From Paramicrobacterium humi (GTDB lineage Bacteria > Actinomycetota > Actinomycetes > Actinomycetales > Microbacteriaceae): 64,000 nucleotides of DNA. Each line of letters opens with the position of its first letter. Position 1 is the first letter of the stretch. Below, piece by piece: positions 23,871 to 34,252 of the stretch. The stretch is taken from positions 2,170,001-2,234,000 of the forward strand of contig NZ_FNRY01000001.1 of the NCBI RefSeq assembly GCF_900105715.1, given 5' to 3'. The position numbers were made by a program, and so were the translations under genes. Below the pieces are notes generated by a model. The model saw only the letters and a list, made by a program, of their open reading frames with translations, made no database searches and had not been told where the DNA came from.

Positions 23871-26426
23871 TCAGCGGCCGTTGCCCTTGTCGTCGCAGTA
23901 CATCGTCAGCGTGATCGCGGTGTCGGGGTTCGCCGTCGCGTCCGCCGCGGGATCCTGCGTCGCGACCTTGCCGGCGTCCTTCGCCGGGTTGCCCGGCTCG
24001 GTGCACTCGCCCGCGCGCTTCACGTTGCCGAACCCGGCGCTCTTGAGCGCCTGCTCCGCATCGTGATACGTCTGGCCCACGACATTCGGAACCGCCTGGC
24101 CCTTGCCGTTGCTCACGTACAGTGTCACGGAGGAGCCCGCGCTCACGCGCGCGCCGCCCGCGGGGTCGGAGTGGTCGACGAGACCGGCCTGCACGGTTGA
24201 GGGGACCTGCTCATCGGAGACCGACACGCCGAAGCCCGCGCCCTTGAGCGTGCTCGTCGCCTGCTCCACCGACATGCCCGCGACGCTCGGCACCTCCTTG
24301 AGGATGCGCCGTGTCAGGTTCGAGTCCGCCTGCGGGAACTGGTCAGCGCCGTACAGCTCGATCGTCTTCGAGAGGATCGTGCGGGTCAGGCCGAACTTGA
24401 TCTGGCTGCCGAGGCTGCCGTTGATCCACGTGCGGTTCATCGGCGTGAAGTTCTTCGTCAGCGTATTGCCGACCCAGACGGCGTTCGCGGCCTTCGTCGT
24501 CGCCGTGACGAGCCACGTGTCCTTGTAGTTGTCGGTCGTACCCGTCTTGCCGAAGATCGGCTGACCCCAGACCATGCCGCCGCGGCCGGTGCCCTGGGTC
24601 ATGACTTTCGTGAGGGTCTGCACGGCTGTCGCCGCCACATTCTCGGGGATCGCCTGGTTGCAGTCCTGCCCCGGAACCTGCATCTCGGAACCGTCGGACT
24701 GCACGATCTTGTCGATCGCGCGCGGCTCGCAGTGCTTGCCGCCCGCGGCGAGCGTGGCGTACGCGTTCGCCATCGACAGCGGGGCGATCGTGTCCTCGGA
24801 GGTTCCGATGAGCGCCGTCGGGTACGCGGTGCTCAGCGGCTCGCCGTCGGCGCGGTGAGCGCCGAGGTCCTTCGCGACCTGCGCGATGTCGCACAAGTCG
24901 AGCTTCTCGCCCATCGCGGCGAGAACGGTGTTGATCGACTGCGTCATGCCGTGCTGCACCGTGAACACGCCGCCGGGGCCGCCGCCGCCGTCACCGGCGT
25001 TCTTCGGGCCGCCCGGCCATGTGACCGGTCCGTTGCAGGTGTCGTAGCTGAAGCTGCGACGTGTGCCGTTCACGGTCTCGTTGATGGAGTGGCCCTCCAG
25101 GAGCCAGTCCACGAGCACCATGGTCTTCCAGGTCGATCCGGGCTGGAAGCCGCTCGACCCGCCGTAGTCCTGGTCGGTGTTGTAGTTCACCGACGTGTAC
25201 CCGGGCTTCTTCGCATTCGAATACGCGGTGTTCTGTACCATCGCGAGCACGCGGCCCGTGCCGGGCTCGATCGTCACGGCCGTTCCGCCGAGGTTCACGC
25301 CGTCGATGTGCGAGGGCACGGCCGCGTGCAGCGCGTCGCCCTCGGTCTTCTGCAGTCGCAGGTCGAGCGACGTGTAGATGTCGAGTCCACCGCGCTTGAG
25401 TGTGGCGACACGGTCGCTCGCTGTCGCGCCGAACGCGGGATCGTTGCGAATGAGCTTCGTGACGTAGTCGCAGAAGTACGCGTTCGAACCGGCCGAGGCG
25501 CAGCCGCCCTTGGGCTGCGTGATCTTCGGCTCGATCTTCGTCTCGATGGCCTCGTCGTACTGCTTCTGCGTGATCTTACCGTAGTGCAGCATCGCCTGGA
25601 GGACGACGTCGCGGCGCTTCTTCGTGAGCGCGTAGCCGTTGTCCTTGCCGTTGTCGGGGTTGTCCGGCTTGTCGAGGCGCAGCAGGTTCGGGTTGTTCAC
25701 CATGCCGATGAGCGTCGCCGCCTGCGCGAGCGTCACATCCTTGGCCGAGGTGCCGAAGTAGTAGTTCGCTGCCGACTGCACGCCGTAGATGACGCCGCCG
25801 AAGCCCGAGATGTTGAGGTAGCCGCGGAGGATCTCGTCCTTCGAGTACTTCTTCTCGAGGCCGACCGCGTAGCGCATCTCCTTGAGCTTGCGCGCGTAGT
25901 CGACGCCCGCCGCCTCCTCGTAGCACTTGCGCAGGGCCTCTTCGTCCTCGCTGAGCCGCTCGCACTCCTGCACGAGCACGTTCTTCACGTACTGCTGCGT
26001 GATGGAGGAACCGCCCTGGACGTCGTCGCCCACGGTGTTCGACACGACGGCGCGCAGCGTTCCGGTGAGGTCGATGCCGCCGTGGTCGTAGAAGCGGTTG
26101 TCCTCCGTCGCGACAGCCGCGTCCTTGAGGTACTGCGAGATCTGATCCCACTGCACCTCTTCGCGGTTCTGCTCGTAGAAGCTCGCGAGAAGAACGTTCT
26201 TGTCCCCATCCTTGGCGTAGATGTTGGACTTCTCCATGAGTGGGCTGATCTCGAGGTACTCGGGAAGACTGTCGAACACGCCGATGGCGCTGTTGGCTGA
26301 CATGCCGGCCATGGCGAGAGCCGGAGTGACGGCTGCGGTGGCGAGGACACCGGCGGCGGCGCTGAGTCCGACGAAGCCGAGAAGGCCTCCGAGCACACCT
26401 CTAGCCGTGCGTTTCTGTTCAGGCAT
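23871..26426 (-). CDS. Bifunctional penicillin-binding protein with PASTA domains
   Basis: 851 aa. One N-terminal membrane segment, then a GT51 transglycosylase domain (A-T-E-D-N-R-F-Y-D-H-G-G and G-G-S-S-I-T-Q-Q-Y-V-K-N, residues ~100-170) and a transpeptidase domain with S-T-W-K near residue 430, an S-I-N motif and K-T-G-T-T near 625. From about residue 715 come two PASTA domains (V-P-x-V-x-G-M/Q repeats) that bind peptidoglycan or beta-lactams. It polymerises and cross-links peptidoglycan at the outer face (PonA/PBP1 type). Asp/Asn-rich loops around residues 320 and 470 are lineage features. Confidence 0.95.
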   Translation of the reverse strand: MPEQKRTARGVLGGLLGFVGLSAAAGVLATAAVTPALAMAGMSANSAIGVFDSLPEYLEISPLMEKSNIYAKDGDKNVLLASFYEQNREEVQWDQISQYLKDAAVATEDNRFYDHGGIDLTGTLRAVVSNTVGDDVQGGSSITQQYVKNVLVQECERLSEDEEALRKCYEEAAGVDYARKLKEMRYAVGLEKKYSKDEILRGYLNISGFGGVIYGVQSAANYYFGTSAKDVTLAQAATLIGMVNNPNLLRLDKPDNPDNGKDNGYALTKKRRDVVLQAMLHYGKITQKQYDEAIETKIEPKITQPKGGCASAGSNAYFCDYVTKLIRNDPAFGATASDRVATLKRGGLDIYTSLDLRLQKTEGDALHAAVPSHIDGVNLGGTAVTIEPGTGRVLAMVQNTAYSNAKKPGYTSVNYNTDQDYGGSSGFQPGSTWKTMVLVDWLLEGHSINETVNGTRRSFSYDTCNGPVTWPGGPKNAGDGGGGPGGVFTVQHGMTQSINTVLAAMGEKLDLCDIAQVAKDLGAHRADGEPLSTAYPTALIGTSEDTIAPLSMANAYATLAAGGKHCEPRAIDKIVQSDGSEMQVPGQDCNQAIPENVAATAVQTLTKVMTQGTGRGGMVWGQPIFGKTGTTDNYKDTWLVTATTKAANAVWVGNTLTKNFTPMNRTWINGSLGSQIKFGLTRTILSKTIELYGADQFPQADSNLTRRILKEVPSVAGMSVEQATSTLKGAGFGVSVSDEQVPSTVQAGLVDHSDPAGGARVSAGSSVTLYVSNGKGQAVPNVVGQTYHDAEQALKSAGFGNVKRAGECTEPGNPAKDAGKVATQDPAADATANPDTAITLTMYCDDKGNGR

Positions 26427-26526
26427 AGGATCGATGGTAAGTGACGATTCTGGAAATTAGCCCACGCGGGCGCCCGTTCACCGAATCGTGACGTTGCATG
26501 TTATGCGCCAAATCGAAGGAGCCCCT

Positions 26527-26682
26527 GTGACCAAGTGGGAGTATCTGACCACGCCCCTGATCGTCCACAACACGTCGGCGATCCTCAACAACTGGGGGAG
26601 CGAAGGCTGGGAACTCGTGCAGGTCGTCACGGGCCCTGAGGGCGGGCTCGTCGCCTACTTGAAGCGGCCGGTGGAGGCCTGA
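26527..26682 (+). CDS. DUF4177 domain protein
   Basis: 51 aa from GTG 26527, with GAAGGAG 5 bp upstream. The pattern K-W-E-Y-L-T-T-P-L then L-N-N-W-G-S-E-G-W-E-L-V-Q-V matches DUF4177, a very small fold of unknown function common in actinobacteria. A longer in-frame start at 26488 would pass through the ribosome binding site and is unlikely. The stop overlaps the RidA start, so the two are cotranslated. Confidence 0.8.
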   Translation: MTKWEYLTTPLIVHNTSAILNNWGSEGWELVQVVTGPEGGLVAYLKRPVEA

Positions 26683-27152
26683 TGGCGCGCATCGCCGACC
26701 GGCTCGCGGAGCTCGGCTTCGAGCTGCCCGCTGTCGCGGCCCCCGTCGCCGCGTACGTTCCCGCCCTCGTGAACGGCAATCTCGTGCACACCTCCGGCCA
26801 GCTCCCGTTCGTCGCCGGGGAGCTGCCGGCGACGGGCAAGGTCGGCGACGGCCCCGGCCTTGTTCCGGGGGAGGACGCGAAGGAGTACGCCCGCGTCTGC
26901 GCGCTCAACGCGCTCGCGGCGGCAGAGAGCGTCATCGGCTCGCTCGATCGCGTCACGCAGGTAGTCAAGGTCGTCGGCTTCGTGGCATCCGACCCGTCGT
27001 TCACGGCGCAGCCGGGCGTCATCAATGGGGCCTCGGAGTTCCTCGGCGAGGTGTTCGGGGATGCCGGAAAGCACGCCCGCTCCGCCGTGGGCGTCGCCGT
27101 GCTGCCGCTCGACTCGCCCGTCGAGGTCGAGCTCGTCCTCGCGTTCGCGTAA
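26682..27152 (+). CDS. RidA/YjgF-family protein
   Basis: 156 aa. Matches the long RidA subgroup: L-G-F-E-L-P near the N-terminus, V-H-T-S-G-Q-L-P-F-V in the middle, and A-R-S-A-V-G-V-A-V-L-P-L-D-S-P-V-E-V-E near the end. The catalytic Arg of imine deaminases (R-x-x-V/A) is represented by A-R-S-A-V. RidA enzymes hydrolyse reactive enamines and imines from PLP enzymes. It overlaps the DUF4177 gene by 1 bp and converges on the GH3 gene. Confidence 0.85.
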   Translation: MARIADRLAELGFELPAVAAPVAAYVPALVNGNLVHTSGQLPFVAGELPATGKVGDGPGLVPGEDAKEYARVCALNALAAAESVIGSLDRVTQVVKVVGFVASDPSFTAQPGVINGASEFLGEVFGDAGKHARSAVGVAVLPLDSPVEVELVLAFA

Positions 27153-27154
27153 CG

Positions 27155-28303
27155 CTATCCCGCCTTTGCCTGCGCGATGCGGCGGGCCGCGGCGTCGACC
27201 TTGTGCGCGAACGCCGGGTCGTCGGTAGCGCGCTGGAGCACCGCGTCGCGCATCTCGGGGTAGATGGACGGCGTGCTCGAGATGAGCACGAGGTCAACTC
27301 CCGCCTCGATGGCGAGGATCGCGCGCTGCGCGGGCGACCAGGCGCTCACTTGCGTCGCGGCGCTCAGATCGTCGGTCATGACGACGCCGCCGAAGCCCAC
27401 GTCGTCGCGCAGCACCGAGACGACAGCGGGGGAGAAGGCGGCCGGTGCGCTCTTGTCGATCTTCGCGTAGATCGCCGTCGACATCATGACGACAGCGGGC
27501 CCCTCGCCGAGCAGCGTGCGGTACACGTCGACGTCAGGGCTCGAGGCCGAGACGACGTCGTCGGTGACGCCGGAGGCGAAATCGGTGTTCGTCGTGACGT
27601 GGCCGAGGCCTGGGAAGTGCTTGAGCGTCGGAATGATGCCCGCCGTGCGCATCCCCTCCGCGAACGCGCCCGCGCCCGCGGCGACGGACTGCTCGTCGCC
27701 GCCGTACTCGCGCTCGAGCGCGCCGATCGGCGGATTCGATCCCGCGCTGCCGGCCGGCACGATGTCGGCGACGGGCGCGAGGTTCATCGTCACTCCGGCG
27801 CGCTTGAGCTGCGCGCCCCACTGCGCGGCATTGCGCCGCAGATCGGCCGGGCTCAGGCGGCCCTGCTCGAGGGCGGAGGGGATCGCGTCGAAGCCGGATC
27901 CGTGCAGCACCTGCACCTGCCCGCCCTCCTGATCGGTCGCGACCCACAGCGGGAGCTTGGACGAGTCCGCCTGCGTGAACCGGCCGACGAGCTGCGCGAC
28001 AGCGTCGATGCTCTCGGGTGCGGGGCCGTGCAGGAAGACGCCGCCGACGCCGTCGTCGCGAACCGCCGCGAGCGCCGTCGCGTCCGCACTGCCGACGTGC
28101 GTGCCGACCATGAACAGCTGCGCGACCTTCTGCCGCAGCGACATGCCCGCGATCGGATCAGGCGTGGGGGACGGAGTCGGCGACGACGTCATTGTTGCGG
28201 ATGGTGTCGCGGTCGTGGGCAGCACGGCGGGCGCGCAGCCGGAGAGGCTGAGCACCGCGGCCGTCACGGCCGCGAATCGGACGAGAGCTCGCGCGCTGAC
28301 CAT
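27155..28303 (-). CDS. GH3 beta-N-acetylhexosaminidase-like lipoprotein (NagZ-like)
   Basis: 382 aa. Signal peptide with lipobox L-S-G-C (Cys near residue 23), a Ser/Thr/Pro linker, then a GH3 barrel: L-P-L-W-V-A-T-D-Q-E-G-G, K-H-F-P-G-L-G-H, and M-T-D-D-L-S containing the Asp nucleophile. The K-H-F-P-G-L-G-H loop supplies the His acid/base of NagZ-type enzymes. Expected role: removal of N-acetylglucosamine from cell-wall fragments outside the cell. The lipobox places it on the outer face of the membrane, unlike cytosolic enterobacterial NagZ. Confidence 0.88.
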   Translation of the reverse strand: MVSARALVRFAAVTAAVLSLSGCAPAVLPTTATPSATMTSSPTPSPTPDPIAGMSLRQKVAQLFMVGTHVGSADATALAAVRDDGVGGVFLHGPAPESIDAVAQLVGRFTQADSSKLPLWVATDQEGGQVQVLHGSGFDAIPSALEQGRLSPADLRRNAAQWGAQLKRAGVTMNLAPVADIVPAGSAGSNPPIGALEREYGGDEQSVAAGAGAFAEGMRTAGIIPTLKHFPGLGHVTTNTDFASGVTDDVVSASSPDVDVYRTLLGEGPAVVMMSTAIYAKIDKSAPAAFSPAVVSVLRDDVGFGGVVMTDDLSAATQVSAWSPAQRAILAIEAGVDLVLISSTPSIYPEMRDAVLQRATDDPAFAHKVDAAARRIAQAKAG

Positions 28304-28350
28304 CGTGCTCTCATGATCTCACTCGCGCATGAGCACGGTCGTCGACACGA

Positions 28351-28383
28351 CGGATGCCGCGAGGCCTCGCACCGCGGCATCCG
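28351..28383. terminator. Hairpin built from an inverted pair of the genome octamer
   Basis: CGGATGCCGCG (28351-28361) and CGCGGCATCCG (28373-28383) form a perfect 11-bp stem with an 11-nt loop. It sits in the 105-bp gap after the acetyl-CoA synthetase stop and before the GH3 gene. There is no T-tract, so termination would be structure-driven. Confidence 0.55.
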
Positions 28384-28408
28384 ATCGTCATATCGACCTG
28401 AGCCGGCG

Positions 28409-30376
<1,968 letters not shown>

Positions 30377-30536
30377 GGTGCGGCTTGTCGCTCCTTTGCG
30401 GGTCAGGCTGTCTGAACCGACAATACTCGCCGCGCCGCCGGGTCGAGAATCTGAGCGTTTCACCACGTCTATGGCCCCACTGGCCGCCAGATGAGAGCGC
30501 GCTCAGAGTTGTCCCCCAAATGGCGGACCAAAGCTC

Positions 30537-30564
30537 TTGCGTTCGGCCCGGGAATGCGTACTAT
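30537..30564 (+). promoter_or_regulatory. Promoter of the 6C RNA
   Basis: -35-like TTGCGT (30537-30542), 16-bp spacer, and -10 TACTAT (30559-30564), placing the transcript start near 30571. Confidence 0.55.
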
Positions 30565-30570
30565 AGAACA

Positions 30571-30668
30571 GGCCGAATGCTTCATTCTGGCGTGCAACGC
30601 ACTGATTCCCCCCAATCGAGACGTTGCGGACGGCACCCGTTCCCCCCAATGGGTGCCGTCCTCTCTTT
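30571..30668 (+). ncRNA. 6C RNA (actinobacterial small RNA)
   Basis: Two hairpins each present a run of six cytosines in the loop: hairpin 1 with stem GCAACG/CGTTGC (30594-30599 and 30622-30627) and hairpin 2 with a perfect 11-bp stem GGACGGCACCC/GGGTGCCGTCC (30628-30638 and 30651-30661), followed by TCTCTTT. Both loops share TTCCCCCCAAT. This is the defining layout of 6C RNA, conserved in Actinobacteria, whose C-rich loops pair with G-rich mRNA sites. The 5' end is inferred from the promoter. Confidence 0.92.
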
Positions 30669-30861
30669 AACCTTCGGACTCCAGCCTCCGCTCGAGGCTG
30701 CCGTGAGAGGCCTCCGGGGCCGCGTTCGGCCGGTCGAGTCGGCACGTGCTCGAGAGAGCAGGGGGCGCACCGCTCGTCCACAATCGTGCGAACGACGCGG
30801 GTTCTGCACACTCGAGCGACGATCGGATGCCGCGAGGCGGAGCCCCGCCTAGCCTGCCGTC

Positions 30862-31850
30862 ATGCCCACCTTCGTCGCGGCGCCGAGCTTCGCCCCGTCG
30901 GCGACACCGAGCGCCTCGACGTCGCGAGTCGCTGCGGCCCGCTCGCGCCCTATCTCGCCGCGGCCGACGTCACCGACATCGTCGTGAACGGCGAGGCCGG
31001 GCTCTGGATCGACCGCGGCGCCGGCCTCCACCGCGACCCGCGCTGGAGCCTGCCCGCCGCGCAGCTGCGCGCGCTCGCGATCCGGCTCATCGCCCTCGGC
31101 GGCCGGCACATCGACGAAGCCACCCCGTGCGTCGACGTGCGCCTGCCCGGCGGCATCCGCGTTCACGCCGTCCTGGAACCGGTCTCGACGAGCGGCACGC
31201 TCCTGTCGATCCGCGTGCCGCTCGCCGGTCGCCTCGATCTCGCCGCGCTGCAGCGCGGCGGCATGTTCGGCCGGTCCGACGACCGGGTCAGGATGCTGCA
31301 CCGCGCCGTCGCCGCGCGCGCGAACCTGCTGATCACCGGTGCCGCGGGCAGCGGGAAGACCACGCTGCTCGCCGCCCTGCTCGGCGAGGCCGATCCCGCC
31401 GACCGCATCATCGCGATCGAGGACGTCGCCGAGCTGCGCATCGCCCACCCGCACGTCGTGTCGCTCGAGTCGCGGCAGGCGAACCTCGAGGGCGCCGGCC
31501 GCATCGGCCTCGAGCAGCTGCTACGCGAGGCGCTGCGCATGCGCCCCGACCGGCTCGTGCTGGGCGAGTGCCGCGGCGCCGAGATCCGGGAGCTGCTCGC
31601 CGCCCTCAATACGGGGCATGACGGCGGCGCCGGCACCCTGCACGCGAACTCGCTCGCCGACGTTCCCGCGCGCCTCGAGGCGCTCGGCGCCCTCGCGGGC
31701 ATGAGCGCCGAGGCGATCGCCCGGCAGACCGTGAGCGCCATCGGGCTCGTGCTGCACCTCGAACGCGACGGCGCCGCCCGCCGCCTCGCCCAGGTCGGCC
31801 GGTTCACGCTCGAGAACGGCCGACTCGCCGTGATCGAGGAGCAGCCATGA
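30862..31850 (+). CDS. Tad/Flp pilus secretion ATPase (CpaF/TadA-like), apparent 5' frameshift
   Basis: About 325 residues. Motor ATPase of the Tad pilus machine: Walker A G-A-A-G-S-G-K-T-T near residue 165, Walker B-like region I-A-I-E-D-V-A-E-L, Asp box, and a C-terminal G-H-D-G-G-A-G-T-L-H-A-N-S. The family N-terminus (M-P-T-F-V-A-A-P-S-F-A-P) starts at ATG 30862, six bases after a -10 TAGCCT (30850-30855), but in a frame that stops after 40 codons; the remaining protein is in the next frame from about 30898 (V-G-D-T-E-R-L-D-V). One missing base near 30899 explains it: real mutation or sequencing error. The stop overlaps the next gene (ATGA). Confidence 0.75.
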
Positions 31851-32770
31851 GGCGCCGCGACCCGACGCCGGCCGTCGAGCATGCCGCCGGCGTCGCCGAG
31901 CGCCTCGCCGTGCTGCTGGCCGGGGGAGTGGCCCCGTCGATGGCGTGGCGCTACCTCGACGAGTCACTCGGCCGCCGCGATCCCGTGAAGCCGGCCGTGT
32001 CCGCCGCGGCCGCAGCGGCGGCGGCCGGGAAGGACGTTCCGGCTGCGCTCGCCGCCGCCGACGGAGCCGCCGCCGACGCGTGGCGCTGCCTTGCCGCCGC
32101 ACTCGAGGTCGCGACAGCATGCGGCGCGCCCGTCGCGGGAGCGCTGCGCACCCTCGCCGAGACGCTCCGCTCGCTCGGACAGACGCAGCGCGACATCGCG
32201 ACGGTGCTCGCGGCGCCCCGTTCGACCGCGCGCCTCGTCATGGCGCTGCCGCTTGTCGGCATCGGCTTCGGCCTGCTGCTCGGCTTCGATACCGCCGGCG
32301 CCCTGCTCAGCCCGTTCGGCGCGGCCGCGGCCATCGCCGGCATCCTGCTCATGCTCGCCGGCTGGCGGTGGAGCTCCCGCCTCGCCCGTAGGGCGACGCC
32401 GCGCGACTCGGCGCCCGGGCTGCTCGTCGACCTCACCGCGATCGCGATGTCGGGCGGGGCCTCCGCCGACAGCGCCCTCGAGACGGCCGCGGCCAGTGCG
32501 GCATCCTTCGACCTGCCTGGCACCGACGACGACGCTGCCCGTGAGGTCATTCAGCTTGCGCAGCGCGCGGGCGTGCCCGCTTCCGAGTTGCTGCGCAGTG
32601 AGGCGCAGCGCATCCGGCGCGACGCGTCGAGTCAGGCGGCCCGCGCGGCCGCTCGCCTGGGCACGAGCCTCATGATCCCGCTCGGAGTCTGCGTGTTGCC
32701 CGCGTTCATGCTTCTCGGCGTCGTGCCGATGATGCTCGGCGTGCTCTCGACAACGAAGCTCGGCTTCTGA
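31847..32770 (+). CDS. Tad pilus inner-membrane platform protein (TadB/TadC-like)
   Basis: 307 aa. Type II secretion F-like domain in the C-terminal half: L-L-V-D-L-T-A-I-A-M-S-G-G then a helical segment with E-V-I-Q-L-A-Q-R-A-G-V-P-A and R-R-D-A-S-S-Q-A-A-R-A-A-A-R-L-G, ended by two helices. The N-terminal half has an Ala-rich related repeat (A-V-L-L-A-G-G-V-A-P-S), as in actinobacteria that fuse TadB and TadC. It provides the platform for pilus assembly with the ATPase encoded just upstream. Start overlaps the ATPase stop by 4 bp. Confidence 0.8.
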   Translation: MRRRDPTPAVEHAAGVAERLAVLLAGGVAPSMAWRYLDESLGRRDPVKPAVSAAAAAAAAGKDVPAALAAADGAAADAWRCLAAALEVATACGAPVAGALRTLAETLRSLGQTQRDIATVLAAPRSTARLVMALPLVGIGFGLLLGFDTAGALLSPFGAAAAIAGILLMLAGWRWSSRLARRATPRDSAPGLLVDLTAIAMSGGASADSALETAAASAASFDLPGTDDDAAREVIQLAQRAGVPASELLRSEAQRIRRDASSQAARAAARLGTSLMIPLGVCVLPAFMLLGVVPMMLGVLSTTKLGF

Positions 32771-32773
32771 AAT

Positions 32774-32794
32774 CCCTGTCGCCGACAGGGTTAG
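32774..32794 (+). terminator. Terminator inside the Tad locus
   Basis: Perfect 7-bp stem CCCTGTC/GACAGGG (32774-32780 and 32784-32790), 3-nt loop, then TTAG, starting 4 bp after the platform gene stop. It separates the ATPase/platform pair from the genes that follow. Confidence 0.55.
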
Positions 32795-32846
32795 AGGACT
32801 AGAATGTGAAGCGACCGGAAATGTTGTCACGCAAAGGGCCCCGCTG

Positions 32847-33044
32847 GTGGATAAGCGGTTGAAGCCCCTGTTCCGCCAGCTCGCGTCCCAAGGCTGGCGC
32901 ATTGAGAAGAAGAGAGACGGCTGGATGTGTTGGCCACCCGACACATCGCTCGGAGGAGTAATGATCCATGGCACCCCAAGCGACGGCAATTGGTACAAAC
33001 AAGTTGAGCGACTCTTAAAGAAGCGGGGATTCAGCCCGAAATGA
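32847..33044 (+). CDS. HicA-like small toxin
   Basis: 65 aa from GTG 32847. The order W-R-I-E-K-K-R-D-G-W, then G-G-V-M-I-H-G-T-P-S-D, then L-L-K-K-R-G-F matches HicA-type mRNA interferases (double-stranded-RNA-binding fold), with the His of I-H-G-T as the candidate catalytic residue. AAAGGG upstream gives a ribosome binding site. Base composition is lower in GC than the flanking Tad genes. It is followed after 41 bp by a larger HTH protein, likely its antitoxin. Confidence 0.6.
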   Translation: MDKRLKPLFRQLASQGWRIEKKRDGWMCWPPDTSLGGVMIHGTPSDGNWYKQVERLLKKRGFSPK

Positions 33045-33085
33045 GGCCCGTACACTCGCCCGCATTGACCCCGGGAGGACCTGAC

Positions 33086-33568
33086 ATGAATTGGTTCGTC
33101 GAGATCGAGTTCGAGGTAGCGGCCGCAATGAACGATGAGACCGCGTTCGCCTTCTCAGCCGAACTTGGCGGAGTGCCTTTGGGCCGTCGCCGTGATTCTC
33201 TGGGCGGCGAAGTCGGAATTTCACTCTTCGCCGACTCAATTCAGGAAGCGATTGACTCGGCGACGTCTCGCGTGGGCGCAGCAGCGATCGCGACGATCGG
33301 TGTTCCCGCCTTCCTCCGCATCGACGCTATGACTCAGGAGATATTCGAGCGGGAGAGCGATCAGCCTGCCTTTCCCGATGTCATCGGCTACGCCGAGATT
33401 GCCCGCCTGGCGGGAGTGACTCGGCAGACCGCTCGCGAATATGCGAAGGGGTCCGCCTTTCCCCAACCGGTCATTGAAACGGCGCAGGGCCCGCTGTACG
33501 CCAAGAGCGCCGTTGAAGCCTGGCTTGAGAAGCGCGTTTCGCGGCGCCGCGAGCGCCTCTCGGCGTAG
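33086..33568 (+). CDS. HTH protein, probable antitoxin of the HicA-like toxin
   Basis: 160 aa; ATG 33086 follows GGGAGGACCTG. The N-terminal ~90 residues form alternating strands and helices with no clear family (a degenerate HicB-like domain is possible). The C-terminal ~60 residues form an AlpA/MerR-type winged HTH: Y-A-E-I-A-R-L-A-G-V-T-R-Q-T-A-R-E-Y then an F-P-Q-P-V turn and L-Y-A-K-S-A-V-E-A-W-L. HTH-tailed antitoxins downstream of HicA are known. Together with the HicA-like gene it forms an islet of about 0.8 kb set between Tad genes. Confidence 0.55.
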   Translation: MNWFVEIEFEVAAAMNDETAFAFSAELGGVPLGRRRDSLGGEVGISLFADSIQEAIDSATSRVGAAAIATIGVPAFLRIDAMTQEIFERESDQPAFPDVIGYAEIARLAGVTRQTAREYAKGSAFPQPVIETAQGPLYAKSAVEAWLEKRVSRRRERLSA

Positions 33569-33729
33569 TCCGCGATGCGGGTGAGCGACGCCTCCGGGTA
33601 CCTCTCGTCGTCCACATGAGGGTGCGGCCGAGCAACTATCCAGAGATCACGTGCCTTGCAAGCGCTGGGGAAGCGCACGCGTCAGACTGATAATGCTCGT
33701 GCCATCCGCCCCGCAAGGGAGACGAAAGG

Positions 33730-33936
33730 ATGCACATGCCACACTCAACGCGTGCCAGGGCGAGAGCCCTGCTCAACCGGCTGGCCGACGACGAGGGAGC
33801 CGCGACCGCCGAGTACGCCATCGCCACGATGGCCGCCGTCGGCTTCGCCGGGCTTCTCGTCGTCATCATGAAATCGGATGAGGTGCGCGGCATCCTCACC
33901 GACCTGGTGCGCCGTGCGCTCACGGTCGACGGATAG
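33730..33936 (+). CDS. Flp-type pilin (DUF4244)
   Basis: 68 aa. The sequence D-E-G-A-A-T-A-E-Y-A-I-A-T-M-A-A-V-G-F-A-G-L-L is the DUF4244 signature: a short basic leader, then the processing-site region with E at position +5 of the mature pilin, then one hydrophobic helix. This is the major Tad/Flp pilin. AAAGGATGCAC precedes the start. It lies after the HicA-like islet; the following pseudopilin gene starts inside its last codons. Confidence 0.85.
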   Translation: MHMPHSTRARARALLNRLADDEGAATAEYAIATMAAVGFAGLLVVIMKSDEVRGILTDLVRRALTVDG

Positions 33937-34252
33937 CGAGCACGGCAGCGTCACGGCGGAGTTCGCCACGGTGATCCCCGCCGTGATGCTCGTGCTCGTC
34001 TGCTGCATCTGGGCGCTGCAGGCGACGGCCCTCCAGGTTCGGGTGACGGATGCCGCCGCCGACGCGGCCCGCACGATGGCGCGCGGCGACAGCGCTGCGC
34101 TCGCCCGCTTCCGCGTCGGCGCCCTTGTCCCCGGAGCGCACGTGAGTTCGTCGCACTCGGGCGAGTTCCTGTGCGCGACCGTCACGACGCGGGCGCCCGT
34201 GCTGCCCGTCACGCTTCGCGCTCGCAGCTGCGCCCTGGACGGCGGGCTGTGA
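33914..34252 (+). CDS. TadE-like minor pilin
   Basis: 112 aa from GTG 33914, inside the end of the pilin gene. G-S-V-T-A-E-F-A-T-V-I-P-A-V-M-L-V-L matches the TadE processing and helix motif (Glu near position +5), followed by an alternating domain with two Cys residues. TadE proteins are minor pilins that start or shape the pilus. The frame is open further upstream, but GTG 33914 leaves the expected short leader. The stop overlaps the next gene (GTGA). Confidence 0.75.
   Translation: MRSRSTDSEHGSVTAEFATVIPAVMLVLVCCIWALQATALQVRVTDAAADAARTMARGDSAALARFRVGALVPGAHVSSSHSGEFLCATVTTRAPVLPVTLRARSCALDGGL

Noticed and set aside
22906-26300. Long plus-strand frames opposite the metallophosphoesterase and penicillin-binding protein genes
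   Set aside because: Antisense shadows without motifs; the minus-strand genes are complete.
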